64,000 nucleotides of DNA from Certhia americana (taxonomy: Eukaryota > Chordata > Aves > Passeriformes > Certhiidae), in the NCBI GenBank assembly GCA_018697195.1, contig JAGMWU010000056.1, positions 124,001 through 188,000 on the forward strand, given 5' to 3'. Under the pieces are notes generated by a model that was given only the letters and a program-made list of their open reading frames with translations, made no database searches and was not told the DNA's origin. Shown here in pieces: positions 1-28,002 of this stretch (position 1 is the stretch's first letter; each line of letters opens with the position of its first letter). A program made the position numbers and the translations under genes.

Positions 1-14456
<14,456 letters not shown>

Positions 14457-14850
14457 CCCCGCAGCGCCGCCAGGACGGGACGGACGGGGCGGGACCGGGC
14501 CGCGGGCTCGGGGCGGGGCGGACCCTCCGTGCGGCTGAGGGGCGGTGGGACCCGGGTGGGTGGCGCTCGGCGGGACCCGGGGTCGGCTGCTTCGGTGTCC
14601 TGCGGGCCGGACGATGCCGTCCGGGTCGCTGCGGGGAGGTGTCACCGGGCTTCCCGGGACGCTCCAGCCGTGAGGACGGAGCGGACACACGGGAGCGCCT
14701 CGCTGCTGACCGTGCGGGGCGGATGGGCTGTGCCCGGGCGCACCGGCAGCAGCCCCGACAGCCGTGTGTCAGTTGTCCCCCCGCCGGTACACGGCACGGC
14801 CCGCAAACGAGCGTTTGCTCACGAGCCCGGGCCGCGCTCCGAGCACAGGC

Positions 14851-14957
14851 GCTGCCGTTACCGGGGCGCTGCCGTTACCGGGGCGCTGCCGTTANNNNNN
14901 NNNNGGCGCTGCCGTTACCGGGGCGCTGCCGTTACCGGGGCGCTGCCGTTACCGGGG
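14851..14957 (+). repeat. 17-bp tandem array containing an assembly gap
   Basis: The unit GCTGCCGTTACCGGGGC repeats about six times, in near-perfect copies on both sides of a run of 10 N. The true copy number is therefore unknown. The array lies about 400 bp upstream of the long-isoform ATG. Confidence 0.93.
14895..14904. other. Assembly gap (10 N)
   Basis: Ten undetermined bases sit inside the 17-bp tandem array. They probably mark a collapsed or unresolved repeat, and the number 10 is probably arbitrary. Confidence 0.99.
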
Positions 14958-16284
14958 TCCCCGGCCAAAGGCTCCACCGCTCCAAACGCCGGCACGGCTG
15001 TGCCCCACCGGCCGCGCTTACGACCCGCGTGTGCTGGCGAGTTTAAGGCGCTGCTTTGAGACCTCCCTTGCAACTTCATTTCAAAAGTACTGGAGGCTCG
15101 AGGGACAGACGGACAGCCAAGAAATGCTGGTGGCTGTGTAATACTAGTAGCCTGTGAAACCGATCGTGAGCACCAAAACTGGAGCTTTGACTAAAATCGT
15201 TTTGCCATGTGCTCGGCTTTTTATCTAGAACAAGTGTACATGGCACCTGGGCTCTACATCCAGTCACACACCACATTTTTGTGTTACCAGATGTCAGTCA
15301 TGCTTTTTTCAACCTTTTCTGCAAAAAACAAAACAGTGCCAATATCTCTGCCAGTCCTCGGAGGACTGGTGGTTCTTAAGGAAAATCCACATGGAGCCGG
15401 ACCCATCATGGAGAAAAATGACCCTGTGATTAAGCCTGGAGAGGCAGTCTGGGGGCACTGTCTGACTGAGGCTTGAGGCTGTGTGGGAGGAAATGGTTTG
15501 GGATCATTTCCCTCCTTTTGCATGTCGGGAAGCAGTCTGCTCTAGTAACTGGATTTGTACCAGTGTTATTAACTGAGTCTGGTTTTTTCTCCATTTAAGT
15601 GGAATAATCTACAGTAACTTGAACGTTTTACTAATTATTCAGGTTTAAAGGGTTAGGGGAAGAGAGGAGGCACTAAACATAACTAAACATAAACAGACTG
15701 TCTACGATCTTGAAAGAGTTACTTTAAAAGCTTTGTGTTACACAGCACAGTGAAATACTGGTCAGTGTCTGCCCTTACTTTCTCTAAAGCAGCACCTGAG
15801 GGGGTTGCATTTGTATGTTCTTGGGCTTTTAAGTGAACTTTAATATGCAGCTGCCCCAGCATTGTAGTTTCATGCTTAGCACCATGAATGTCACACCTGC
15901 ACCAGAGCCCCGCTGCCACCTGACCAGCACTGTCATTTTCAGGGGCAGCAGCAGTGGCTGGCAGCTAGGGAAGAAACTATCCCTTCAAACGGCCAGAACA
16001 CATTTGTTCTGGGACTTTTTTCTTCTTCAGTTCTCCTGGCAAATGCTCTTTCTCTGCAACCGGATGCTTAGCAGCAAAACCATCAGTACTGGCCGAGCAA
16101 ATGCACATGAGGTGGCTGCCCACCAAGTTTTTACCTTCCTAAGGGATTGCCCTAGCATAAAGGAATTTTTGCTGCTGCAAGTGGCATCCATTGAGTAGAA
16201 GATGAAACCCCCTCTCAGACAACTTCTGCCCTGTGGGTGGGACGTGCTGATCTTGGAGCTGGCAGCTGGCATGCTTCACACAGC

Positions 16285-16324
16285 GAGCTGAGCCCCTGCC
16301 TCCTGAGCTGAGCCCCTGCCTCCT
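16285..16324 (+). repeat. 20-bp perfect tandem duplication
   Basis: The sequence GAGCTGAGCCCCTGCCTCCT occurs twice head to tail at 16,285-16,304 and 16,305-16,324. Confidence 0.95.
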
Positions 16325-19300
16325 TGGGGCCAGCAATAGCACATGAGGAGTGAGCCTCTCCCAGGAGGAACAGCGTGCCCCTGCACTGCAGACTGCCCTG
16401 TGCCTGTGTGCACTAACCACAGTGGAGTTAGTGTGGACCCCTTGTTTTGGTTTGGACATCTCTGTATGCAACTTTATGGGGAATTAAAATTCTGTGGAAC
16501 AGGGCCTGGCCTTTGTCTGATTCTGCAAACTTGCAAAAGTTTCAGCATTGTACTTTAATAGCAATATTTATTTAAATCTTGATTCCAATGTTTATCTTTC
16601 CTAGTGCCTTGCTGCATACATGGTTGTACTGAAATTAGCTGCATCAGTAAAGGAGTATGGGGCTCTTCAGCTTTAAAAACTGACTTTTAATGAAAATCAT
16701 TCACTGTATAAAAGACAGTTCTTGATTTTTACTTTTCAAATTGCCATTCACTTTTAAGATCTTTTTTGTTACGTGTTGTAAGTCTACTAGTTCAAGAATA
16801 CCATGAAAATTGAAGTTTCTGTTCAGTGTGTGTTCAGCGCGCAGTTGCTTTTGAGCCCAACAGAAGGCATTATTTTTATTTCTGTATATGTGTCTTGGAT
16901 CAGATGTGAAGCTTTTAATTATACAATGACAAAATGTCTGCCCCCTCTAATTAAGTAAATTTTCTTTAAATCACATGTTTATATGCTCATGGACAAAAGT
17001 GTCTCAGGCAAACAGTCATGAGTTGTTGCAACTTCAAACCTGCTGGCAAACCAGCTCTCCTCCTGCTTCTCTGTACAGAGTCGATTGGAGATAGAGATCA
17101 GGGGGATCCAGTGGGAAGGCTGTTTCTCCTGCCTGAGCCCAGGGAGGATGGAGATGATAGGCATGTGAGCTCATGTGCTTTGTGCTGCCGCAGGACCCAC
17201 CAGAGCCAACCGTCAGCGTTTCCTTGGCTGGAGGGCTGGGATCACATCCTGACCCCAGAACAAAGTGCTGGTCCTCGTGGGTCAGGAATCTGAGCTGAGC
17301 CCACCAGATGGGCACCGCTGGTTGTACCATGAAGGAATGGAAATAGTCTGCTCTTCTGATCTAGGGGACAGCATTTATTTTATGGGAAGTTCTCTAGCAG
17401 CAAGTTTCTAATTCATGTCTTTCTGGTTGAGTAAGAACTGTTTAAGGCACACTGAGAAATGGAAATCAGTCATTTTACAACGTGAGCTGCACTGCTTATG
17501 AATGGGGGAATGGTGCAGCCTTCTGGGAAGTGGTCTTTAAGCAAATCCCATTCTGCAAAAGGATTAGTTAATAAGATGGGACATAGTCACCCTTTCTGGG
17601 GTGCGTGTTTTCTTGTTCTGTGCTCCCAAAAGTCCAATGCTAGTTTTCCTTGTCCTCATTGGCTGCTGCCAGAGCACAGCCTGGGTTCCAGTCAGAGCCT
17701 CTGCGGGGAATTGCGGGCTCTGAACGCCGACAGCCCAAGCCTCAGAGTATCCCTGAGAGGCACAATGTGTCGTGTAACTTTCTCAAGCATTTTCTTAATG
17801 AGGCTGTCAAGCTTACTGTTATCTTTTAAATGTTTGAAGAGGAATTTAAATTGCCAGCTGAATCATTCAAATAGCAAAAGAATCGACAGAGAAGTCAGAT
17901 TAGGTCATTTTGCCTGCCACTGCCAAGACACTGTTGTCTTCCGATGGGTATTTTCTGATGACTTTGCTAATTTCTTTTCCATTTGTCAGGGCAGTGGGCA
18001 GTTTCTTAATTGGAAAAACTCTACATCCCTGCTGGCAAACTTCTGTGCTGGTTCCCAGCTCCCAGATGCTTGGTGCAACATCATTTTATCTGTAATAACA
18101 ATAGAAAATGGTTTAAAAGAGTGAAGTATGTCCCAGATTGTGACATGTTCACATAATGCTGCCTGTGTCACTGGAAGATTACACTATGAAGCATCTCAGG
18201 CTCCATAGCTGTGACTACAATGCTCATTAGGGAATTTTGTGTTATTTGTAGGAAATAGACTGTTGACATTAGGTGGGATTTGACTCCTTCCTTCACCAAT
18301 GCTGAAAAGCTTGAGCCGTGTCCTTAGTGAGGGCGTTTCCTTCCTTGCTGTCAGATGCATACAGAATGGTTTTACACTGATTTTCCTGTGGGTCTGGAGG
18401 CAGCAGATCTTTGATAGCATGTGAAAAGGATGTGATGTAACAACTGCATAACATTGTGAGCAGGATAAATGCACATCAGCTTTTGTAGCTTGTTTTCTTC
18501 TAAGGTCTGTGAGTTCAGCTGGAGAAGCAGCAGGACAGTGGTAGTAGCAGGTTAACACAGATTTCTTTTGATTCCTACAGGATTTAATAAAACTGCATCC
18601 CTTCATTACATGTATGATAAGTTGCAATGATGAGTTAAGTCCTAGTTGTCTTGTTTTATGCAAAGTTAGAGCTACCTCCTCATACTCTGCAGTCATGATT
18701 TACAAGCATGTCCTGTTTTTGGAGGCTGCCAGATAAACAGGGTTGTTCTACTATCATGCTAGCAGCAATGTCAGGACAGCCTTTCATGTGCCTCAGGGAA
18801 AGTCAGGCTAAGTACAAATGCAGAAGAAACAGCGAAAGAGCCAAGAAAATCTGATTGTCCCACCTACATTTAGAAGCAGAGGTCAGAGATGGGTGGGCTT
18901 TCTTGTTCACCCAGAAATGGTATATTTATGAAGGGCAGGTGACTGATTAGCCTGCTATCTCAATCAGCTGGGGAAGGCCAGTGGCTGATGCCTCCTCACT
19001 ACACTCCAGTTTCTAAACTTTCAGACATAGGCATGTTAGAAGATGAGATGAACCTCTGTGATCCTCCAGGCTTCTTTGCATATCAGTCCCTGGGGAACTG
19101 CTGTGCGCAGGGTGTTGTTCTTGGTGAAATCCTTTACCAAAGCCAAACCACTGCAGAGTCAGAAAGGCAAAGCATTTGACTCTGTCAAAAGCTTGTTCAG
19201 TATTTCATGCCAAAACCACAGGGAGAGTGGGTTAATAGTGTGGTAATTTCTACTGCAGAATGCTATTGTATTGTTGGAGAGAGTAACTTCAAGCAACACA

Positions 19301-22300
19301 CACAGCCTGACTTCAGCATGCTGTCTATCTGTCATACTGAGAGAGACCACAAATCTGATAAGCAGCTGGAAGTTATAATCTTCTGTGCTTGGTTATTCCA
19401 AGAATATTTCTGAAATGCAGTAATGCTTTTTGCTTTCACATTTGTTTAGTACTGAGCAAAACCCTATGGAAAATTCCAGTATTTCAACACGTGGGGTATT
19501 TTTTTCCTCCTGAAATGAGCTGCTAGTCAAAATGTTAAGAAATAGTAATTGTGGAAAAAGAGTTCTGACATTTTTTTTGTGAGGAATCTGGACTCTCCTT
19601 CTCCCTCACCAGGTCCTCCAAGGAAAGACTACTATCTTCTCAGTGTCAAAGGACTCCCATGGCACTGCAGGCCTTGCAGTCCGATGCAAACTCAGTCACT
19701 CACTTATGAAGTTGTTGGGGACAGAAGGCACCAGAGAGAATTAATGTTTTCAAGAGGCTCAGAAGCACAGATCTGGCATCAGTATGAAACCCCAAATACT
19801 CCAACCTGGCTAGAGTCTGCTGGGCCCACCTGAACTAACAAGGAGGAATGGGTGGTGACCCTGGAGGTTCTGCACATCAGGTGAGCTCCAGCCACCTTCT
19901 ATTAAGATGGACCAACCCAGAGATATAACTCCAGATTTCTGGGAACAGCCAAGTAAACTTGTAGACATCTTCTGTTGTTTGCATGTCAATGGGTACCTTC
20001 AGGATCACAGTTTCAGGAATGGTGAGATTTTAGCCACTGTAACAGCTGTCTGGCTTGGTTAGGGCCTAGATGAGATGGATTTATGTAAGAAAACACACAT
20101 TCTGTATAAGTTTGAAGCCCAGAATATTCTGCCAGATGTGTGCCACCAGATTCACTTCAAGAGCAGTCAGCCCACTTCCTCTGAGTTCATGTTCTGCCCC
20201 TCAAAATCAGTCTCTTTCCACCTGGTCCTGTTTGTTCCCTGCTTCTTGTATGGCATCATCCAGCATCTTCCCTAAGCTGTGTATCCTGGCTTGGCTGCTC
20301 TCGCTCTGTGTTTGGCCTCTGTTGTAATGGCAAATGCTGACTTGCTTCCAAGCATATCTGCTGTTGTGACTCCCTCTCATTCCAGCTTATCTTAGGGATC
20401 ACCAGCTACTCTCCTCTGTGCCTGCTTTTATTCCCAGAAATTACTTGGAGGACTAAGCTGAGATTTACTTGTTTCCATGGTGTTGCACTTGACCTAATCA
20501 ATCATTGCAGACCCAAAGTGTCCTTGCCTCCAACCTCTGTCTTCTTCAACCTGTGGCTTCAGGGGAGCACACTGATGCAAAAACAGGTGGTGTATCTAGA
20601 GATAATTAGTGATTATGTGCCAGTGATTACAAGCCTATAATGAGTAATTAGATGTCAGCAGAGTAGAATTACAGTGGATTTGAAGGTACCATGTTTGCTT
20701 GTTTGTTTATATGGTTCCTTGTGATTGTGAGGAAGTCAAATGTACTTTGGCCAGGCTGGTGAAGGAAACAGAGCTGCCATTTGTACATTCTGTGTCATGG
20801 CCCTGCCCACCCTGGTATAATGCATGAAAGAAGTTCTCCAAGTACTGCAGGAACCAGGCTGTGACTGAAGATCCCTCTGCTTGCCTGTCAGTCCATTTGT
20901 TGCTGCTTTGGAGGAAAACCATATTCTGTAAACTGGAGTGAGTCCATGCAGGAGCTAGAACCTGTGTTTGCCATGGCTGGGACTACTTCTTAATTTTTCA
21001 CTTAATTTATATACCTCCAGCTGATCTAGTTACGTTACAAATTGCATTCAGTCTGTATTCACTGTCCCACCAAATTCTCCTTTGATATCTCTGTTAAGTT
21101 GTCCTGCCATTAAGGACTGGTGGGCTGTCCCTTCCACACAGATGTTAAAATAGATAAAAATAGATAATACCCATCTATGTTGCTTGCTAAGTATGTCTTA
21201 GGGAAAAGCAAGCACAGCTTACAGTCCACCTTTTTCAGGGAATAGAAAAAAAGAGGCTTCTGTACTACAAAAATCCATCAGCAAAACACAGCATGCCCTC
21301 CATTCCTTTGTAAGACCACTGTTTTGCAAGCAGTCTTGGAATTGATTGTTCCATCAACTCTTTTTCAGCTGCTTATGTGAAAGAAACTCAATCTCAGCTG
21401 CATCAAATACACAAATACAGACATTAAATTAAAATCAAGGTTTTGTCTGTACACTCATACCCACATTTGCTCCTTGCTTTTCCTAACTTCCTGACTTCTG
21501 GCTTGGTTCTTTCATTTCAGCTGCTTTTTACTTCTAAACCAGTGGACTGTGAGTGCCACACCTCGGGCAGACAGTGGTGGAAAGAGCTGAGATGACTCAT
21601 CAGACTGCAGGCTGTCCAATAGGGAATTGTGCACCACAGAATTCCATTGTGCTGAGTGTTACTGCTTTATTAATTTTACTAAATATGAAAAAATAAAGAC
21701 CAAAGAGAGAGACAGTGAACAGATAGTGAGCCAGATGCTTTCTTGATGGAGAGGCTGGAACCCAAAGTCAAATTGCAGTCATTTTGATGCTTGTCCTTTC
21801 CAGAGTATGGGTGAGTTATCAGCATCAATTGCTGTGAACTTTCAAAACACAGTAAGGTGTTTTGGATTGGGAAATTGTGAACAGCAGTTTGTTAGTTATT
21901 TCCCTATGAAAGTGTATGAATGTTGCATCTGTTGTGATAAATTCTGAATGCCTGAGACTGAAATCAGTCTGCACCCCAGCTGTGCTAATGCCTTACCTGC
22001 AAGGCAGTTTTTATGCATCCATAAAATATATATAATTTTAAGAATTTCAGACCCATAACTGCCAAATGAATTACTCTCAATCTGTGAAGCTGAAATCCTT
22101 TTCCCTTTCCCTGTACTTGTTCCATTGCTACGGAGTAAGAAATTTCTCTTGGTAGAACATGGCTAAGAACATGTCAGGTTACTTTAGCATTGTGGCCCTT
22201 CTGATTCACTGTTAGTGATTTACCTTTCCATTATTTTGGTGTATACATTGATACAGAAGTGAGAACCTGTGTGTGTCACCCACACATTTGTGCAGGCTAG

Positions 22301-23260
22301 ATGCAGGTTGATCAGGGTTAGATACCATATCCATGGTTTGTTTTTACAGGTTTAGACTAAGTGGCTGTCCCTCAGAATATTCAAATCCTTCATTCAGTGA
22401 CTTGGCCAGCTGATAAAAATCCAAGTAACAGATACCACAGAAACCTCTGGAAGTTTCTGTGCTGAGAATGTGAAAACAGAGGCTCGTCTTTCTTGCCAAG
22501 GTGGAATGCTTGAATTCTTTTTACAGCCCCTATCAGTTAAGCAATTGTAACTACTAGCTGGCTTACCTGGGGTTTAAAGAAGAATTTTGGGGGAACTGGC
22601 CACTTTAAAAGTTCGCTATTTTGTATACAAAAAAGACCAAACTTAGTAGGTTTTTACTATAATACTTGGTTGATTTTGCTGTTCTTATATCTTCTTAATT
22701 CTCGGAAGTGACAGGGGAAGTTTAGCACCAATGCATTCTATCTTGTATTCAAAACCAAGTGACTCAAACCATGGTCTGGTTTGAGAGTGTGTGTTGGTTC
22801 TTGATGAGGAGGTTTACACAGAGGGCTTTCCCAGCATCACCTCTGAAACTCCTAATGCCACAGGGGGTCTGACCTCCAGCTCACACAGCTGCCCACTGCT
22901 CTCCTCTGGCTTGTCTTATAGACATGTAATATGGACACATTAATCCTGTTAAGGAGTGTGTACCTTTTCTGTAATTTACTGTACTTTACTTTGTTTGAAA
23001 CTTGCTTCGTAATAGTTTCTAATGCTATCATGTTTTTCCTTTCAGTATTCGTAGAACTTTCCACAACAGTAAGGAAGGAACCAGGGAGGTTCAGATATTC
23101 CTGGCAGAGCTCTAATACCAAGGGCAGCTGTGGAACAACCCAAAGTGGAGTTCTGGGGACACTGCAGGCATCAGTGAGTGGTCTGCAACTGAGGAAGCAT
23201 TGCTGGGAACATGGCAAGGAAAGCCCTAAAGCATGCTGACTGAGAGAATTCCTGTGGTTC

Positions 23261-23862
23261 TAAGATACTGTTGGTTCTGTGCTGATTTCGGATGAGCTAG
23301 AGCTAATTTTCTTCACAGTGGCTAGTACAGGACTGTGTTTTGGATTTGTGCAGAACACAGAGTTGATAATATAGAGATGTTTTTTGTTATCGCTGAGCAG
23401 GGCTTATACAGAGGCAAAGCCTTTTCTGCTTTTTGTATGGCCACAATGGCAAGGAAGCTGGGTGTGCATGGGAGGCTGGGAGGGGACACAGGCAGGACAG
23501 GTGACCCCAAACTGACCAAAGGGATATTCCATACTAGATGATGTCATGCTCAGTGTCTAACATAAGGGGAAGAACGAGGAAGGGGGGACGTTTGGAATGA
23601 TGCCATTTTTCTTCCCAAGTAACTATTGTGTGGGGTGGGGTGCTGCTCTCCTGGATGTGGCTGAACTCCTGCCTGCCATGGGGAATTCCTTGGTTTGTTT
23701 TGCTTGTATGTGCAGCTTTTTATTTACCTATTAAATTGTCTTTATCTCAACCCATGAGTTCTCTATCTTTTACCCTCCTGATTCTCTTCCCAATCCTGCT
23801 GGTGGAGGAGTGAACAAGCAGCTGTGTGATATTTTGTTGCTGCCTGGGGTTAAACTACGACA
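23261..23862 (+). mobile_element. Solo LTR of an avian endogenous retrovirus (ERVL-like)
   Basis: About 600 bp resembles a common avian LTR from memory: a GTTGATAA block, GAGGGGACAC..CAGG, CTGACCAAAGGGATATTCCA, TCCCAAGTAAC, an ATTAAA signal near 23,729 followed by GTCTTTATCTCAACCCA, and a terminal GGGGTTAAACTACGACA. There is no internal retroviral sequence on either side. GGTTC occurs at 23,256-23,260 and again at 23,863-23,867, a candidate 5-bp target-site duplication. That length fits ERVL integration, but the 5' edge is diverged. Confidence 0.82.
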
Positions 23863-23956
23863 GGTTCTCATCCTGAAAAACTGTTTCACACATTCTACAA
23901 TGATGACTAATGATATTTTTGTAGTTTATAATATTTCTCTGGATTTAAATTAAGGA

Positions 23957-24007
23957 AACTCAGGGCCTAAAATATAACTGTATATAACTCAGGGCCTAAA
24001 ATATAAC
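23957..24007 (+). repeat. 22-bp direct repeat
   Basis: AACTCAGGGCCTAAAATATAAC plus strand text occurs at 23,957-23,978 and 23,986-24,007 without mismatch, separated by 7 bp. It is about 95 bp beyond the LTR. Confidence 0.92.
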
Positions 24008-26015
24008 AAGTGCTACTTGTCAGAATGATCCTGTAGAATTTCCTTGGCTTCCATTCATAAAAATCTATTTTAGATGACTAATGAAAACAGACTGATTTTC
24101 CTGTGTGCTGAGCACTTCCAAATCTGCCATTTTCCCACCTTCTTTTTCAGTGTAGTCTCTCCATTAATCCTAAAGAACATCCACTTTTATTCTCTGCATG
24201 CCTGGACAGGAGTTCAGATCACTAAATTGGAAACTGCTGTTGAAATATGTTGTCTTCTGCCAGGTGTCAGACCTCCTTTATCTGTCTCCAGGAAGTGAGG
24301 CTCATTATGTTTCCCCTGGACTATGCAAAGCAGAATAATAATCTTGTTTTGTAAAGTATGTTTCGTGTCACGTTAACATGACTTAAGTTCTGGGATGATT
24401 GAAAAAATACAAAGAATGTACAAACAAAAGACTTCCAGTTCCATTCAAATCTCTGAATGCACATAACTATGGTTAGCCAACTATTTAAAAAAAAATCAGA
24501 ATTAATGAGTCACTGATCCTTACTGCAAAAGGATCTCGCTGAAGGTGATCCTTACAGTATTTTCATTGCAGTTTGTTATTAAAGGAAATGGTCTGCTCAA
24601 GACCAGAGTATTTAAAGCACTTGAGAATCAGCAGCTGATATCCCAGCACACGAGAGAGTTTGTAGGTTGGTGTAGCATAAGGCCAGAAGTAAACCAAAGA
24701 GTTATCATTAATTTAGGCATGACAAGAAGCAGAGGTGGTGACAGGGTCTCAGTGAGGGCTCTGGACTCAAAGCCCTGCTGGCTCTAGCCAGGCACTCCAG
24801 GTTCATCGATGCCAAAGCTGTTTTCTCTCCCAGTCATTATCATGTAGCTACATCTGGAAACAACAAATGGCACAGGGACAGGCTGACAGTGTGGATTAGG
24901 ATTCTTAGGGTTAGGGATCGGGAATAAAAGAGTTGTTTACCTTAGTTTATAGAAGACCCTTGTTTGGCCCGTGACAATGTGGTCACTTGCTTGGTTGCTG
25001 ATTCCTTTTAGTTCTTACATACTGGGGCTCAAAGGTATCAGTTGAGTGTAGTGCTAGTTTTGTGGGCTCTGTACGTCTCACTTTATGGTTTGTTATATAA
25101 CTGACTGGGACAAAATTAGGCACAAAGGAGTGGGAATAGTGTTTTCATCTGCTCCAAGGCCAGAACTCAGTAAGATGGGACCATGCTGGGATTAGTATTA
25201 TGGTCAGTGTTGAGGTTTGTATTTGGAGGTGCTGAAGATTTGTTACTGGTTCTTGGAGGCTCGTTCTTTATATTGAGAAATGTGACTCCCTGACAGCCAA
25301 TCCATCCCCACGGGAGTGCCTGGGTGGAGGAGCTGTTTCATGCAGCTGGGGTCCTGCCTTTGAGTCCGTGGCAAGCCCACCAGACGTGTTCCAGTTTCAA
25401 GATCTGCAGTGGACCAGAACTCTCTGCAGCATTTGAAGATAAAAATGACCAAGAAAATGGTACAGTGACATTTTCCAATCTCCATGCTTTCCCTAATTAT
25501 CCCTAAAACAGCATTCAGTTGTTGAGCACTGACCTGCAAGATCCCTCCCTTGGCAGAAGTGCCTCTCATAAATGGTAAATGTTAGTCTATAATTAGGGAG
25601 TCTGTAATCCATAGATTAGTGGCTCTATGCTCTAAAGTCTCCATCTGTTGTACACACTGAAATCATTATATCTCTAGTCTCAGTCCTGTTTCAGGCTTCT
25701 ATAATGGTTTTTACAGGATTTTCTTTGTTGTGCAAAGCAGCTTGCTCATGGCTGTCACTTGCTGTCCAGGCACTAGAGCAGATGTAGCACAATAGCCTCT
25801 TGTCAGTGTATCACAAGCTATGGGATGCATCTCTGCCCAAGCAGGAACAGGGCTTTGAAATGTATATTTTGGTCATGTTCAGACTTAGCCCCCCTCAACA
25901 CAAAGCAGATGGCACATTGCCAGTTATTAGGGCTTTTATTATGTTTAGACAATATCCCAAACAATGGAAAACTGTTTCCATCCAAAGGAGCCACAGAGAC
26001 AACACAGAGGCCATC

Positions 26016-26065
26016 TAAAAAAAACAAACAAAAAAAACCCAAACCAAAACAAACAAACAAAAAAA
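26016..26065 (+). repeat. A-rich low-complexity tract
   Basis: Mixed A runs broken by C (AAACAAACAAAAAAAACCC type) lie directly before the CR1 tail. Confidence 0.85.
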
Positions 26066-26066
26066 C

Positions 26067-26176
26067 CCTGGATGTGGCACTCGGTGCCATAGTCTAGTTG
26101 AGGTGTTAAGGCATGGGTTGGACTCAATCATTTTGGAGTTGGATCTTCCAAACTAGTCATTCTGTGATTCTGTAAT
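26067..26176 (+). mobile_element. CR1-like 3' tail fragment
   Basis: The text GGATGTGGCACTCGGTGCC, TAGTCTAGTTG, GGTTGGACTCAATCATTTTG and the end TCATTCTGTGATTCTGTAATG resemble the last 110 bp of an avian CR1. This is a heavily truncated copy. Confidence 0.8.
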
Positions 26177-27757
26177 GCATAGCCAGAGTTCACTGTAGCC
26201 ATGAGCACTCACTGTGCCTGCTCTGGCAGAAGCATGGTCTGGGACAGGGCTTAGTCCCTCACCTGCCAAAGCATTTTATCATAAAATACCAGACAAAATG
26301 GAGATGCCTCAAGGACGACCCACACAGCTGCAACATTTGCCTGGGGGAGGCTGATGTGCTGTCATGTACCAGGGACAGACTCACACCTGGCCTGCCCATG
26401 GCTTGTCCCAGGACAGTCTGCAACTCCCTTGCGTTGTCCCATCCTTTTATTGTCTTGCAGCTGAAGATACCTTGCAGCTGTCCCAGAGAAACACACAGAA
26501 CATTCTGGACCCAAAATCTGGTGCAAAGTTCATGTCATTGTCATAGAAAGGATTCCTTGGATGGCCTTGCTTCCATGTGTACACAGGAGGTGGCAAAATC
26601 AGACATAACAGATGTTATAAAACCTAGGCTTATCATTCTGAGCTGTATCTGTACAGGATGCAGTTTTTCTTGCACTGTATCTTCATTCCATCAGCAAATT
26701 ACTCCTGGTTTACTCCCAGATGTTCAGGCTGGGAGTTCATGCTGGAGCTTTTCTACACCCCCACTGATCCAACTCCCACTACCAGCAGTTTCCCTGAAAT
26801 ACATTTCTAATTTTATTAGAGATTTTTAGAAAAGTGAATGCTTCTTAGTCTGGTCACCGAGCAACTACTGTGTTGCATATCATTTGGTGTGAGGGATGTT
26901 TGTACAGGCAAATAAATGAGCTGCACACCACAGCCTTATCCAGAGAGGATCCACAAAGTCCTTCTGAGCTGAGCTCAACTCACAGGCCCAGTAGCACACA
27001 TCTATTTTCTATCGCACATCTATTATCTTTAATTCTAAATTGGTGTATTTTAATATTAAATGCTCCTTACTTTTCTTTCCAGTCAAAGTAAATTAGACTG
27101 CTTGGCTCAAGTTCTTTGTTTCACTCATTATTTGAAGGTTATTGTACAAGATAAATGAACATGTTTGAACTCTTTAATAGTAGAGAACTAAATCTAGATT
27201 CAAATTTCTGTGTTTTGTGCACATTTCAGTCTTCTAAGAGCACTTTAAAGATATGAACTGCAGTTCGTGGGGACTGGGTCTTGGGAAAGATACTGTTTGG
27301 GATTATTTTAGAGAGGAATACATTAATGTACTGGGCTATTCTGTAACAATCTGTAAACAATTAAATTTCTTGAGTGGTAGAAGGATGAGATGGGTATAAA
27401 TACCTGGCTACAAGTTTGCACTTCCAAATGTGCTTTCCATGTAGCTTCTAAGAATTTCTTTACAATTTTCTTCCCAAGGGACTGTTTGGAAGAGCACACA
27501 GCTCCCTGTGCTGTAGGACTGGAGGTGCCCAGCATTTTGTCTCTGTGGCATTAAGTGCCGCTGAGCACTACTGACCCACTCCTCAAAATTAAATAATTCT
27601 ATGATTTAAAATTCATTTTAGGCAGAGAAATTACAAAGATTTGATGGGGAGGGAGACGATTCCAGAGTCTGAGCCTCTTAAGGACTGGGATGCAGTCAGT
27701 GAAACAGAAGCAGGAGCCAGACGCGGTCTGACTGCTGGTGACTGCCCGTACGGCTCT

Positions 27758-28002
27758 GGGTTAGGGTCACTCCCAAGGGTTAGGGTCATTCCCAAGGGTT
27801 ACGGTCATTCCCAAGGGTTACGGTCACTCCCAAGGGTTACGGTCATTCCCAAGGGTTACGGTCATTCCCAAGAGTTACGGTCACTCCCAAGGGTTACGGT
27901 CACTCCCAAGGGTTACGGTCATTCCCAAGGGTTAGGGTCATTCCCAAGGGTTACGGTCATTCCCAAGGGTTACGGTCATTCCCAAGGGTTACCGTCACTT
28001 CC
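27758..28002 (+). repeat. 19-bp minisatellite with TTAGGG-bearing units
   Basis: About 13 head-to-tail copies of AAGGGTTACGGTCATTCCC are present. Variants include TCACTCCC for TCATTCCC, and three units have TTAGGG where the others have TTACGG. The three-unit period of 57 bp keeps a frame open and yields a spurious repetitive open frame. Confidence 0.95.

Larger units (their letters stand above)
15031..27757. other. Intergenic region between DPYSL3 promoter and JAKMIP2 3' end
   Basis: This is ordinary AT-richer sequence with many short open frames but no recognisable exon, tRNA or other RNA gene. The solo LTR, CR1 tail and small repeats inside it are listed separately. Confidence 0.7.

Noticed and set aside
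27758..28002. CRISPR-like array or true interstitial telomere repeat
   Set aside because: Units are contiguous 19-mers without spacers, in a vertebrate gene neighbourhood. Only three units contain TTAGGG and the period is not six.
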